Shown here: piece after piece, positions 1-8,061 of the stretch
Layout of the letters: every line of letters starts with the position of its first letter
Numbering within the stretch: the stretch's first letter is position 1
From: Rhodoferax koreense
Lineage (GTDB): Bacteria > Pseudomonadota > Gammaproteobacteria > Burkholderiales > Burkholderiaceae_C
Length of the DNA: 64,000 bases
Assembly: GCF_001955695.1 (NCBI RefSeq)
Contig: NZ_CP019236.1
Coordinates: 2,108,001-2,172,000 of the forward strand
Direction: 5' to 3'
Position numbers and translations under genes: made by a program
The notes under the pieces: generated by a model
Told to the model about the DNA's origin: nothing
What the model saw: the letters and a program-made list of their open reading frames with translations, nothing else
Database searches by the model: none

Positions 1-1017
1 GCCGGGGCCGGGCCGGTGGTCAGGCCCGGCATGGATGTTCCAGTCGGCGCGGCCCGGCTGGCCGCCGAGGAAGCCGACGAGCGCCGGCGCATAGGTCGGG
101 CGCGGCGCCTTGGGCCCGGGCACCCAGGCCCAGCGCGGGCCGATCTGCGCCCAGCGGCCGTAGTGGAAGGGCGCAAAACCCCAGGGCGCGTCGTCGACCC
201 AGGTCCAGCCCCAGGGCGCGATCCAGCGCCATTGGCCGTAGCGGTACGGCGCCCATTCGGCCACGGTGATGCGCGGAATCCACACCGCGCCGTAGGTGGT
301 GTCGTTCTGCCAGTCGCCGAAGCTGTCGAGCTGCTGGTAGCCCGGGATGTCCCGCGAGACGTAGCGTGCGCTGATGGACTGGTCCTCGGCGCGGTCCCGC
401 GCATCGGCCCAGAGATCGAAGCCGTCGTTCTGTCGCAGGTTGGGCGGTGCGGTCTGTGCCAGGTTGCGGCCGGCGAAGCTGAATTGCTGGCCGTTGGCCG
501 AAAGCGGCAGCGACTCGGCGTTTTCGCCGTAGACCGTGGCGTTGCCGTAGCGTGCCGCCACCCTGGTCGTGCCCGTGCGCGCGTCGACCTCCAGGCTGAA
601 GCTGCCGGGCTGCTGCACGGTCAGCGCCAGGTTCGGCGTGTCGATTTCCATCTGCTCGCCGGGATACAGGTTGCGCACGCGCAGATTGAGCTTGCCCTCG
701 CCGAGGGTGAGGCGGGTCGTGTTGTCGTCGAGCTGGCTGATGTCGAGCGTGCCCGGCCCTTCGAGCCGCACCGCGCTGGAGCCGCTGTGCAGTTCCAGCC
801 GCGCGCCGGGCTCTGCGTGCAGGCGGTCGCCGGTGGTCAGCGGCCGGTTGATCTCGGCCGCATTCCAATTGTTGTCGCCGGCGACCAGTTGGCTCACCGT
901 GCCTTGCAGCAGGTTCAGCCTGGCCACGCGGCCGGGCGGGTCGATGTCCTGGGCCGAGGCGCCGGCCACGCCCAACAGCAGGCTGGCGGCCAGCCAGAGC
1001 GGGCGCCAGCGGGGCAT
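1..1017 (-). CDS. FecR/DUF6600-type secreted protein (3' end outside window)
   Basis: The first 339 codons are visible; the C-terminus lies beyond position 1. The ATG at 1017 is the first possible start, because an in-frame TGA sits at 1045-1047. It opens a good signal peptide (MPRWRPLWLAASLLLGVAGA, cleavage near ASA-QD). Residues about 30-150 look like a FecR domain (GDRLHAEPGARLELHSG, then LRVRNLYPGEQMEIDTP). Residues about 230-320 are very rich in Trp and Tyr, with VAEWAPYRYGQWRWIAPWGW and FAPFHYGRWAQIG, which is the DUF6600/YXWGXW signature. Such proteins are predicted to be periplasmic or surface exposed, and their role is unknown. No strong ribosome binding site is seen. The family call is firm; no function can be assigned. 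Confidence 0.8.
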   Translation of the reverse strand, partial: MPRWRPLWLAASLLLGVAGASAQDIDPPGRVARLNLLQGTVSQLVAGDNNWNAAEINRPLTTGDRLHAEPGARLELHSGSSAVRLEGPGTLDISQLDDNTTRLTLGEGKLNLRVRNLYPGEQMEIDTPNLALTVQQPGSFSLEVDARTGTTRVAARYGNATVYGENAESLPLSANGQQFSFAGRNLAQTAPPNLRQNDGFDLWADARDRAEDQSISARYVSRDIPGYQQLDSFGDWQNDTTYGAVWIPRITVAEWAPYRYGQWRWIAPWGWTWVDDAPWGFAPFHYGRWAQIGPRWAWVPGPKAPRPTYAPALVGFLGGQPGRADWNIHAGPDHRPGPG

Positions 1018-1138
1018 CGGAAAGCTTGGCAGAAAGGAGGGGTTCATGAGGCGGGTCGCGCGTTCGAGGTGCGTTTCAAAGCCCATGGGGCACATGCACT
1101 AAGAACGTGCGAACCAGCCAAAAGGTTCGCTTCAAAGC

Positions 1139-1169
1139 CCGCGCGGATCGGAAATCGGCGCGGTTTTTT
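1139..1169 (+). terminator. Terminator-like hairpin, + orientation
   Basis: CCGCGC (1139-1144) can pair with GCGCGG (1158-1163), with a further GAT/ATC pairing inside, and is followed by six Ts (1164-1169). The T run follows the hairpin only on the + strand. Both flanking genes are read from the - strand, so no obvious transcript ends here. It may be a chance hairpin or may stop antisense transcription. Confidence 0.35.
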
Positions 1170-1208
1170 GCAACCGGGTGTTGCGGCCGTGGCCGGGCGG
1201 ACGTGGTT

Positions 1209-1670
1209 TCAGCCGGCCAGAGCCGCCTTCACCGCGGCCGACACCTGGCCCATTTCGGCCTTGCCGGCGAGTTTGGCCTTCACCGCACCCATCACCTTGC
1301 CCATGTCGCCCTGGGCCACGGGACGGCCGAGTTCGGCGGCCAGCGCGGCGACGATGGCCTTGACTTCGGCCGTGATCTCGTCCGGGCCGAGGCGCTGGGG
1401 CAGGTAGTGCTCGAGCACCTTGAGTTCGGAGGCTTCCTTGTCGGCCAGGTCCGTGCGGCCGGCCTGGGTGAAGGCCTGCAGCGAATCCTTGCGCTGCTTG
1501 ATCAGCTTGTCGACGATGGCCACCACAGCGGCGTCGTCCAGTTCCACGCGTTCGTCGACTTCCTTCTGTTTCATGGCGGCCAGCAACAGGCGGATGGTGC
1601 CCAGGCGCTCGCTGTCCTTGGCGCGCATGGCGGTTTTCATGTCGTCGGTGATCTGTTCCTTGAGGGACAT
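1209..1670 (-). CDS. GatB/YqeY domain protein
   Basis: A 153-residue protein that starts MSLKEQITDDMKTAMRAKDS and matches the stand-alone YqeY family over its whole length. Typical features are the helical N-terminal half with RLGTIRLLLAAMKQKEVDER and the C-terminal half with GDMGKVMGAVKAKL, a tail shared with the GatB subunit of tRNA amidotransferase. The family may interact with tRNA or aminoacylation enzymes, but its function is not settled. The ATG at 1670 is chosen because GGAAA lies just upstream; a longer in-frame reading to 1850 would run through the rpsU terminator. It follows rpsU, as commonly seen in betaproteobacteria where dnaG and rpoD come next; here a FecR protein follows instead. 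Confidence 0.9.
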   Translation of the reverse strand: MSLKEQITDDMKTAMRAKDSERLGTIRLLLAAMKQKEVDERVELDDAAVVAIVDKLIKQRKDSLQAFTQAGRTDLADKEASELKVLEHYLPQRLGPDEITAEVKAIVAALAAELGRPVAQGDMGKVMGAVKAKLAGKAEMGQVSAAVKAALAG

Positions 1671-1714
1671 GGCGGTTTCCTTCGGCGAAAAATGAAAAAA
1701 GGGAGGCGGAAATG

Positions 1715-1744
1715 AAAAAACCCGCCCTGGCGTCCCGGGGCGGG
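1715..1744 (-). terminator. Rho-independent terminator of rpsU
   Basis: Read on the - strand, CCCGCCC (1744-1738) pairs with GGGCGGG (1727-1721) around a 10-base loop and is followed by six Ts (1720-1715). It lies between the rpsU stop (1813) and the yqeY start (1670), so it ends or attenuates the rpsU message before yqeY. Confidence 0.85.
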
Positions 1745-1812
1745 CTTTCAGGCCGCTTTCAGGCCGATCACCCGGAGGTGCAAGGCCTGGTTGGCGCGGC
1801 GCGCCAGCAGCT

Positions 1813-2025
1813 TTAGAACAGCTTCTTGGGCAGTTGCATGGAGCGCACACGCTTGTAGTGGCGCTTCACGGCAGCGGCCTTCTTGCGCTTGCGCTCTGCG
1901 GTTGGCTTTTCATAGAACTCGCGGGCGCGCAGGTCGGTCAGCAGGCCCAGCTTTTCGATGGTGCGCTTGAAGCGGCGCAGTGCGACGTCAAAGGGCTCGT
2001 TCTCTTTTACACGGATGGTGGTCAT
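1813..2025 (-). CDS. rpsU: 30S ribosomal protein bS21
   Basis: A 70-residue, strongly basic protein ([20 protein letters not shown] to QLPKKLF) that is a full-length bS21. This small ribosomal subunit protein assists early steps of translation initiation, including base pairing with mRNA. The family signature [12 protein letters not shown] and the basic C-terminal half ([16 protein letters not shown]) are present, and the length is normal. It is transcribed alone: a strong promoter with a perfect TATAAT lies upstream near 2153, and a terminator lies at 1715-1744. The leader is long, about 120 bases. Confidence 0.97.
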   Translation of the reverse strand: MTTIRVKENEPFDVALRRFKRTIEKLGLLTDLRAREFYEKPTAERKRKKAAAVKRHYKRVRSMQLPKKLF

Positions 2026-2152
2026 TACGTAATGTGTTCCGAAATTGTGCAGGAAGCGGGTTACAGGGAAGATCGGTGCCCTGGAGCCATACCTGCGGTG
2101 TCCCCAACTGAAAGGTGATCAGGCCGTTGGGGGATTGCCAGCAAAGCCTGGG

Positions 2153-2180
2153 ATTATAGCTTTTTATGAAGTGCGGGCAA
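2153..2180 (-). promoter_or_regulatory. Sigma70-type promoter of rpsU
   Basis: On the - strand, TTGCCC (2180-2175) is followed after 16 bases by a perfect TATAAT (2158-2153). Initiation near 2146 would give a leader of about 120 bases before the rpsU ATG at 2025. The -35 box matches only four of six consensus bases. Confidence 0.65.
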
Positions 2181-2303
2181 CAGGGCGCGCGGCACGATAT
2201 TTATTCCTGCACGGGTCGGGGCCGCCCTATCATCTCCGGATGAGTTGACGCCGCAAGAGGGCGGCTGCAATTTGCCCCATCGACCGACCGGATCCGGCTT
2301 GCC

Positions 2304-2807
2304 ATGTGCAAACGTAATTTTTTGAAAAGTTTGATCGCATTGTCCGCGATGCCACTCGGTAGCGGGCCGCTTGGCGCCGCCGAGGCCGAGCCGGGCGGTC
2401 CGGTGATCCTGTCGGTGAGCGGCAAGATTCGCGGCGCCGGCCCGGTCGACTTCGATGCCAGGGCGCTCGAGGCCCTCGGCACCCGGGAGATCCGCACCCG
2501 CACGCAGTGGCTCACCGCGCCGGCCGACTGGAGCGGCGTGCCGTTGGACAAGGTACTGGCCAGTGTGGGCGCGGCGGGGGACAGCTTGCGCCTGCGGGCG
2601 CTCAACGATTATTCGGTGACCGTGCCCATGGCGGATGTAGTCCGGTTCGGCCCCATCCTGGCCAGCCGGCTCAACGGCAAGGGCTTGAGCGTGCGCGACC
2701 GCGGTCCGCTGATCCTGATCTATCCCTTCGACCACTTTCCCGAACTCAACGCCCAGGTCTACCACGACAGGGCGGTCTGGCAGTTGCGGGAAATCGTCGT
2801 GGAATAG
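2304..2807 (+). CDS. Secreted molybdopterin-oxidoreductase-like domain protein
   Basis: A 167-residue protein with an N-terminal export signal (MCKRNFLKSLIALSAMPLGS). The rest resembles the fold of the sulfite-oxidase/YedY molybdopterin-binding domain: a beta-rich region with VILSVSGKI, then WSGVPLDKVLASVG, LRLRALNDYSVTVPM and GPLILIYPFD. True molybdenum enzymes of this superfamily use a cysteine to ligate the metal; here the only cysteine is residue 3, inside the signal peptide. The domain therefore probably binds a ligand or partner rather than catalyses redox chemistry (inference). It lies 8 bases upstream of a diguanylate cyclase gene, so the pair is almost certainly co-transcribed and may form a periplasmic sensor/output unit. 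Confidence 0.7.
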   Translation: MCKRNFLKSLIALSAMPLGSGPLGAAEAEPGGPVILSVSGKIRGAGPVDFDARALEALGTREIRTRTQWLTAPADWSGVPLDKVLASVGAAGDSLRLRALNDYSVTVPMADVVRFGPILASRLNGKGLSVRDRGPLILIYPFDHFPELNAQVYHDRAVWQLREIVVE

Positions 2808-2815
2808 GGCGGTTC

Positions 2816-4393
2816 ATGTTGCGCCTGGTCAAGATGCGGCGGCTGGTGCTGGCGCTGTCGCTGGGTGTGGCGCTGCTCGGCGCGGCGGCGGGAACGGCGC
2901 TGTGGCATGTGTTCAAGCCGATGCGTGCCTTGTCGGAGCCTTCCCTGCAGACCAACGGCTTCCAGGTCGACCAGCTGCAGCTGCAGTACGAGCGTTTCCT
3001 CGAGGCGCTGTGGGCGTTCTCCGCCGGCAAGCTCGACGCGGCGGCCCTGTCGTTCCGGCTGGACATCGTGGCCAGCCGGCTGGCGCCGGCGCGGCAGCTG
3101 TCCGGCATTTCCGAGTTGCCCGGCCCCAACGGCGTGCTGCAGGAGCTTGAGAAAAGAATCGACGCCTGGACGCCGGTGGTGGCCAGCCTGAGCGATGGCG
3201 ACGCCGCATCGGTGGCGCGGGCGGCCGAGCTCATCGTCGAGGTCAAGAAATTCCGCTCCCAGGTGCAGGACATGGTCGTCGAGACCAACCGCGCCTTCAG
3301 CGACCGCCGCGACCAGGACCGCTTGCTGTTCTTCGCGCGTTTCCGCTGGCTGCTGACGGCCGTCGCCGCGCTGACCCTGGGGCTGTTGCTGCTGTTCGGC
3401 GTGCTGTGGCGCCAGCTCAGGCGGTCGAGCCAGCTCGGCGATTCGCTGGCCGAGCTCAACCTCACGCTCGAAGACCGCGTGGCGCGGCGCACCGTGCAGC
3501 TGCAGGACCGCGAGCGCCAGCTGCACACCATCCTCGACGCCAGCCCGATCGCGGTCGCGTTGCTCCGGTTGGATGGACCGACCATGTTGTTCGCCAACCA
3601 GCGCTTTCGCCAGCAGTTCGGCGTGAGCGATGGGCTGGAGGTCGTGCTGCCGGCCTTCGAGGCGATCTTTGCGGACCCGGCCGCACTCAGGGAATTCTGG
3701 CAGGTCTACAGCATTGCGCGCGGCGTCGAAGGCTACGAAGTGCAGCTGATCGGCGGGGCCGGCCGCGTCTGGGCGCTGGTCTCGGCGCGTGAGCTGGTGA
3801 TGGATGGCGCAGCGGTGCTGCTGTTCTGGGCCTACGACATCAGCACCCGCAAGGAGCTCGAGGCCGAGCTGCGCCAGCTCGCCCACACCGACCCGCTGAC
3901 CGGCGTGCTCAACCGCCGCGCCTTCACGGAGCGCAGCGCGCAGGCCATCGCCGCCGCGCAGCGGCACGGCCGGCCGCTGGCGGTGCTGATGCTCGACATC
4001 GACCATTTCAAGGTGGTCAACGACAGCCACGGCCATGCCGCCGGCGACCTGGCGATCCAGCAGGTCGCCGAGGTGTCGTTGCGCAGCCTGCGCGCCATCG
4101 ATCTGTTGGGCCGCCTGGGTGGCGAGGAGTTTTCCATCCTGTTGCCCGAAACCGGCGCCGAGGAGGCACTGGCCACGGCGGAGCGGCTGCGCGCGGCCAT
4201 TGCGCAGACACCGGTGCTGCTGGACGGCCTGCGCATCATGCTCACGGTCAGCATCGGCCTGAGCAGCCTTGCGGCCCAAGACGACGACCAGGCGCTGTAC
4301 CGCCGCGCCGACGCCGCGCTCTACCAGGCCAAGCGCGCGGGGCGCAACCGCGTGGTCGTGGCCGACATCAGCTTTTCCGACAGCCGCTCCTGA
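2816..4393 (+). CDS. Membrane PAS-GGDEF diguanylate cyclase
   Basis: A 525-residue protein that makes cyclic di-GMP from GTP. A first membrane helix lies near residues 8-30 and a second near 180-205 (LTAVAALTLGLLLLFGVLW), enclosing a helical periplasmic sensor of about 150 residues. A coiled stretch follows, then a PAS-like domain (LHTILDASPIAVALLRLDGP, about 240-340), then a GGDEF domain starting HTDPLTGVLNRRAF. The active-site motif is GGEEF in GRLGGEEFSILLPE, and DIDHFKVVND holds the metal-binding Asp, so the cyclase should be active. There is no RxxD inhibitory site directly upstream of GGEEF (AIDLLGRLGGEEF). The ATG at 2816 is chosen because it lies 8 bases after the preceding gene. That gene may supply the periplasmic input. 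Confidence 0.9.
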   Translation: MLRLVKMRRLVLALSLGVALLGAAAGTALWHVFKPMRALSEPSLQTNGFQVDQLQLQYERFLEALWAFSAGKLDAAALSFRLDIVASRLAPARQLSGISELPGPNGVLQELEKRIDAWTPVVASLSDGDAASVARAAELIVEVKKFRSQVQDMVVETNRAFSDRRDQDRLLFFARFRWLLTAVAALTLGLLLLFGVLWRQLRRSSQLGDSLAELNLTLEDRVARRTVQLQDRERQLHTILDASPIAVALLRLDGPTMLFANQRFRQQFGVSDGLEVVLPAFEAIFADPAALREFWQVYSIARGVEGYEVQLIGGAGRVWALVSARELVMDGAAVLLFWAYDISTRKELEAELRQLAHTDPLTGVLNRRAFTERSAQAIAAAQRHGRPLAVLMLDIDHFKVVNDSHGHAAGDLAIQQVAEVSLRSLRAIDLLGRLGGEEFSILLPETGAEEALATAERLRAAIAQTPVLLDGLRIMLTVSIGLSSLAAQDDDQALYRRADAALYQAKRAGRNRVVVADISFSDSRS

Positions 4394-4405
4394 AGCAGGC
4401 GCGGA

Positions 4406-5629
4406 TCAGCCTGCCGCCATGGCCTGCGCGCAGGCGAAGGCGCTGGCCCAGGCCCACTGGAAGTTGTAGCCACCGAGCCAGCCGGTCACGTCCACCACTT
4501 CGCCGATGAAGTACAGGCCGGGCTGTTTCGATTCCATGGTCTGCGACGACAGGTCGCGCGTGTCCACGCCGCCAGCCGTGACCTCGGCCTTGCGGTAGCC
4601 TTCGGTGCCCATCGGCGTGATCTCCCAGCGCGCCAGCCGCTCGGCCAGCAGGTTCAAGGCCTTGTCCGACGCCTCGGCCACCGGCCGCTGCCAGCCGGTG
4701 TCCTGCTGCACCCAGGCGTCGGCCAGGCGCGCGGGCACGAGCTGCGCGAGTTCGTTGGCGATCAGTTTGCGCGACGTGGCCTTGGCGCGCGCCAACGCCT
4801 GTGGCAGGTCGGTGTCGGGCGCGAGGTTGAGCCGGATCGGCGTGCCCTCGGCCCAGTAGCTCGAGATCTGCAGCACGGCCGGCCCGCTCAGGCCGCGGTG
4901 CGTGAACAGCAGGTCCTCGGCGAACCCCATGCGCGCCTTCTTGGCGCCGGTTTCGATCCACACCGGCAGCGCCAGCCCGGCCAGCTGCGCATAGGGCGCC
5001 CAGTGCGCACCGTCGAACGTCAGCGGCACCAGGGCCGGCCGGGTCGGCACCAGGCGCAGGCCGAACTGGCGCGCCAGGCGGTAGCCGAAATCCGTGGCGC
5101 CGATCTTCGGGATCGACAGGCCGCCCGTGGCCACCACCAGCCTCGGGGTGCTGACGGTGCCTCGGTCGCTCTCGATTTCATAGCTGCCTGTGCCCGACCC
5201 ATCTGCGCTGGCGGCCGAAAAGCTTACACCCTTGATGGCGCATGGCTGCCAGCGCTCGACCCCGCCCGCGGCGCATTCGGCGAGCAGCATGGCGATCAGG
5301 TCCTCGGCCGAGCGGTCGCAGAACAGCTGGCCCTTGTGTTTCTCGTGGAAGGGGATGCCGTGGCGCTGCACCAGGGCCACGAAATCCTTGGGGCCATAGC
5401 GGCTCAGCGCGCTGCGGCAGAAGTTCGGGTTGTCGCCGAGGAAGTTGGCCGGCGCGGCCTCGCGGTTGGTGAAGTTGGCGCGGCCGCCACCGGAGATGCG
5501 CACCTTCTCGGCCACCTTCTCGCCGTGGTCGATCACCAGCACCTTCAGGCCGAGCTGGCCGGCCACGCCCGCGCAGAACAGGCCGGCCGCACCCGCGCCG
5601 ACGATGACGACGTCGAAGCGATGGCTCAC
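4406..5629 (-). CDS. FAD/NAD(P)-dependent oxidoreductase, HI0933-like
   Basis: A 407-residue flavoprotein. The N-terminus carries the dinucleotide-binding motif VVIVGAGAAGLFCAG, followed by the family marker KVRISGGGRANFTN. The C-terminus has DTRDLSSQTMESK and GLYFIGEVVDVTGWLGGYNF. This matches the HI0933/YhiN group (TIGR00275/TIGR03862), some members of which are annotated as aminoacetone oxidases; the true substrate is unknown. The start is a GTG at 5629 with a perfect GGAGG eight bases upstream. A short repeat (5168-5188) falls inside the gene and codes for residues in a loop near GTGSYEIESD, apparently tolerated without breaking the frame. Confidence 0.88.
   Translation of the reverse strand: MSHRFDVVIVGAGAAGLFCAGVAGQLGLKVLVIDHGEKVAEKVRISGGGRANFTNREAAPANFLGDNPNFCRSALSRYGPKDFVALVQRHGIPFHEKHKGQLFCDRSAEDLIAMLLAECAAGGVERWQPCAIKGVSFSAASADGSGTGSYEIESDRGTVSTPRLVVATGGLSIPKIGATDFGYRLARQFGLRLVPTRPALVPLTFDGAHWAPYAQLAGLALPVWIETGAKKARMGFAEDLLFTHRGLSGPAVLQISSYWAEGTPIRLNLAPDTDLPQALARAKATSRKLIANELAQLVPARLADAWVQQDTGWQRPVAEASDKALNLLAERLARWEITPMGTEGYRKAEVTAGGVDTRDLSSQTMESKQPGLYFIGEVVDVTGWLGGYNFQWAWASAFACAQAMAAG
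5168..5188 (+). repeat. Short GCT-N-ATAGCTGC repeat, copy 1
   Basis: GCTCTCGATTTCATAGCTGC lies inside the flavoprotein gene. It closely matches the copies at 23425-23445 and 33924-33944. The shared form is TGCTA, about nine or ten variable bases including an AAAT or ATTT core, then ATAGCTGC. Confidence 0.5.
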
Positions 5630-5690
5630 TGGAAAACCTCCGTGCCTTGCACGGCGGTGCAAGTTGGCGTCGCGCGGCCCGGCGCGGCGC

Positions 5691-6809
5691 TCATTCCTTG
5701 GCCCCCAGCGCCACGGCGCGGGCCCGCATGGCGTCGAGCGCAACCTGGTCGGGCCCTTGCTGCGTCGGCCAGCCGGCCAGGTGGTTCTGCGCGATCGCGC
5801 CGAGTGCGGCGATCCAGGTCGGCTGGTCGTTCACGCAGGCGATGTGGTGGAACTCCTTGCCGCCGGCCGTGAGGAAGGCCGCGCGGCCCTCCATCGCGAT
5901 TTCTTCCAGGGTTTCCAGGCAGTCGCTGGTGAAGCCGGGGCAGAACACGTCCACGCGTTTCACACCGGCCTTGCCCAGGGCGATCAGCGTCGGCTCGGTG
6001 TAGGGTTCGAGCCATTTGGCGCGGCCCAGTCGGGACTGGAAAGTGACCTGGAACTCGCTCGGCTTCAGGTCCAGCGCCTCGGCCAGCAGCCGCGCCGTCT
6101 TGTGGCATTCGCAGTGGTAGGGATCGCCCAGGTGCAGCGTGCGCTCGGGCACGCCATGGAAACTCAGCACCAGCTTGTCGGGCCGGCCGTGGTGCTTCCA
6201 GTGTTCGCGCACCTGGTGGGCCAGCGCGGCGATGTAGCCCGGGTCGTCGTGGTAGCGGTTCACGAAGCGCAGTTCCGGGATGCTGCGGATCTGCTGCGCC
6301 CAGCCGTAGACCGCGTCGAACACGCTGGCCGTGCTGGTGGCCGAATATTGCGGATAGGCCGGCACGATCAACACGCGGGTGACGCCTTCGGCCTTGAGCG
6401 CATCGAGCTGGGCCGGGATCGAAGGGTTGCCGTAGCGCATGGCGTAGCGCACCGTGACGCGGTGGCCGCGTTCGCCGAGCCAGCCCTGCAGCAGCAGCGC
6501 CTGCTTGGCCGTCCACAGCCGCAGCGGCGAGCCTTCCTTGGTCCAGATGCTGGCGTACTTGGCCGCCGACTGCTTGGGCCGGGTGCGCAGGATGATGCCG
6601 TGCAGGATCAGGTTCCAGATCACTTTCGGGATCTCGATCACCCGGTGGTCGCTGAGGAATTCGGCCAGGTAGCGGCGCACCGCGGGCGGCGTCGGATCGT
6701 CCGGCGTGCCCAGGTTGCAGAACAGGATGGCGGTGGTCGAACGCGTGGGGGTGGTCGGGGCCTTGCCGTGCTGGAATGTGGGTTCGGGGCGAAAAGGCGA
6801 GTCGAGCAT
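5691..6809 (-). CDS. hemH: Ferrochelatase
   Basis: A 372-residue ferrochelatase, which inserts ferrous iron into protoporphyrin IX in the last step of heme synthesis. Visible family motifs are [12 protein letters not shown] at the N-terminus, [37 protein letters not shown] (the metal-inserting His is in FHG) and [19 protein letters not shown]. The length is normal for the bacterial enzyme. The start at 6809 ([10 protein letters not shown]) is chosen; MRSSSM at 6824 is the alternative. The divergent HAD gene begins at 6844, so the promoter must overlap coding DNA of the neighbour or lie within the 34-base gap. Confidence 0.95.
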   Translation of the reverse strand: MLDSPFRPEPTFQHGKAPTTPTRSTTAILFCNLGTPDDPTPPAVRRYLAEFLSDHRVIEIPKVIWNLILHGIILRTRPKQSAAKYASIWTKEGSPLRLWTAKQALLLQGWLGERGHRVTVRYAMRYGNPSIPAQLDALKAEGVTRVLIVPAYPQYSATSTASVFDAVYGWAQQIRSIPELRFVNRYHDDPGYIAALAHQVREHWKHHGRPDKLVLSFHGVPERTLHLGDPYHCECHKTARLLAEALDLKPSEFQVTFQSRLGRAKWLEPYTEPTLIALGKAGVKRVDVFCPGFTSDCLETLEEIAMEGRAAFLTAGGKEFHHIACVNDQPTWIAALGAIAQNHLAGWPTQQGPDQVALDAMRARAVALGAKE

Positions 6810-6843
6810 GGAAGATGAGCGCATACCGTATTCTCGGGCACCT

Positions 6844-7548
6844 ATGCTGGACCTCACCAAAATCCGCGCCATTTCCCTGGACCTGGACGACACCCTGTGG
6901 CCGATCTGGCCGACCATCGCCCGCGCCGAGCAGGTGCTGCTCGATTGGCTCAAGCTGCGGGCGCCGGCCACGGCTGGCCTGTTCGGCAGCCCGGAAGCCC
7001 TGCGCGAAATCCGCAACCGCATGCACACGCTGCGCCCCGACCTGCATGCCGACCTGAGCGCGCTGCGGCGCGAGTCCATCCGCCTGGCGCTGCAGCAGGC
7101 GAACGAGGACGGCACGCTCGCCGAAGAGGCTTTCGAGGTGTTTTTCGCGGAACGCCAGCGCGTGGATCTGTTCGACGACGTGTTGCCCGCGCTCGACCTG
7201 CTGGCCGCGCGCTATCCCCTGGTGGCATTGACCAACGGCAATGCCGACATCGCGCGGGTGGGCCTGGGTGCCTACTTCACGGCCTCGATCACCGCGCGCG
7301 AGTTCGGCGTGGCCAAGCCCGACGCGCGCATCTTCGAGGCCGCGGCCCGCGCCGCCGACGTCGCGCCCGAACAGGTGCTGCACGTGGGCGACGATGCGCT
7401 GCTCGATGTGTTGGGCGCGCTCGGCGCCGGCATGCAGGCCGTCTGGGTGAACCGCACGGACCAGTTGTGGCAACAAGAGATGCAGCCGCATGCCGAGGTG
7501 GCGAGTTTGGCTGAACTCGGGGCGATGTTTGCGCACGAGGCCCCGTGA
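6844..7548 (+). CDS. HAD-superfamily hydrolase (subfamily IA)
   Basis: A 234-residue haloacid-dehalogenase-like phosphatase. All four catalytic motifs are present: LDLDDTLW with the nucleophile Asp (about residue 13), [10 protein letters not shown], the Lys in [12 protein letters not shown], and [14 protein letters not shown]. The helical cap between motifs I and II is of the C1 type. The substrate is probably a small phosphorylated metabolite but cannot be named. The ATG at 6844 is preferred because [20 protein letters not shown] starts right at the first strand of the fold; an in-frame ATG at 6808 is possible. The stop overlaps the ATG of the RES gene (TGATG), so the two are translationally coupled. 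Confidence 0.88.
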   Translation: MLDLTKIRAISLDLDDTLWPIWPTIARAEQVLLDWLKLRAPATAGLFGSPEALREIRNRMHTLRPDLHADLSALRRESIRLALQQANEDGTLAEEAFEVFFAERQRVDLFDDVLPALDLLAARYPLVALTNGNADIARVGLGAYFTASITAREFGVAKPDARIFEAAARAADVAPEQVLHVGDDALLDVLGALGAGMQAVWVNRTDQLWQQEMQPHAEVASLAELGAMFAHEAP

Positions 7549-8048
7549 TGCCACCAGCCGCGCCGCATCGCGACGGCGTTCTCATCCCGGTTCACGGCCG
7601 TTTCTATCGGGCTGTCGATCCCGACTTCATCGATGCCGCCATCGCCGGCTCGCGGGCTGCTGGCCGCTATTCCACGGCCGATCAGCCCACGCTCTACCTC
7701 AGCGCCTCTGCGCAAGGCGTCGAAGCCGCGATGGCCGCTCACAGCCATGCACGGGCCGCCAGGCTCAGGGTGGTCGGCGTGGAAGTCATTTCCGATCGGA
7801 TATTCGACCTGCGGGATGAAAAAGCCTGCCGGCTGGCCGGCATCGACCTCCGGGACGCGACGGCACCATGGCAGGAACTCGTGGCGCAAGGACACCGGCC
7901 GCCGTCGTGGGATGTCCGCGATCGCGTGACGGCGATGGGCGCGGTCGGCCTGATCGATCCTTCTCGAAAAGCCCCGGGCCTGTGGCACCTGGTCCTGTTC
8001 GCCTGGAACAGTGACGGCCCTTGCGCACAGGTCCGCTTGCTGGACTGA
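7548..8048 (+). CDS. RES-domain protein (putative NAD+-degrading toxin fold)
   Basis: A 166-residue protein with the RES family layout. An N-terminal Arg-containing strand (GRFYRAVDPDF) is followed by GRYSTADQPTLYLSASAQGVE, carrying the Arg, Ser and Glu that give the family its name, and then by VVGVEVISDRIFDLRD. Known RES toxins such as MbcT, ParT and Res degrade or ADP-ribosylate using NAD+ and are paired with an Xre/DUF2384 antitoxin. No antitoxin gene is next to this one. Instead it overlaps the HAD phosphatase gene by one base. It may be a domesticated or non-toxic RES protein. GTG at 7545 is an alternative start. Confidence 0.75.
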   Translation: MPPAAPHRDGVLIPVHGRFYRAVDPDFIDAAIAGSRAAGRYSTADQPTLYLSASAQGVEAAMAAHSHARAARLRVVGVEVISDRIFDLRDEKACRLAGIDLRDATAPWQELVAQGHRPPSWDVRDRVTAMGAVGLIDPSRKAPGLWHLVLFAWNSDGPCAQVRLLD

Positions 8049-8061
8049 TGCCCTGCTGTGG

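Noticed and set aside
1018-1048. ATG at 1048 as start of the FecR/DUF6600 gene
   Set aside because: It is in another frame; the coding frame has a TGA at 1045-1047, so ATG 1017 is the first usable start.
16-1407. Long + strand open frame at the left edge
   Set aside because: It is antisense to the FecR/DUF6600 gene and to part of yqeY, has no family resemblance, and arises from high GC content.
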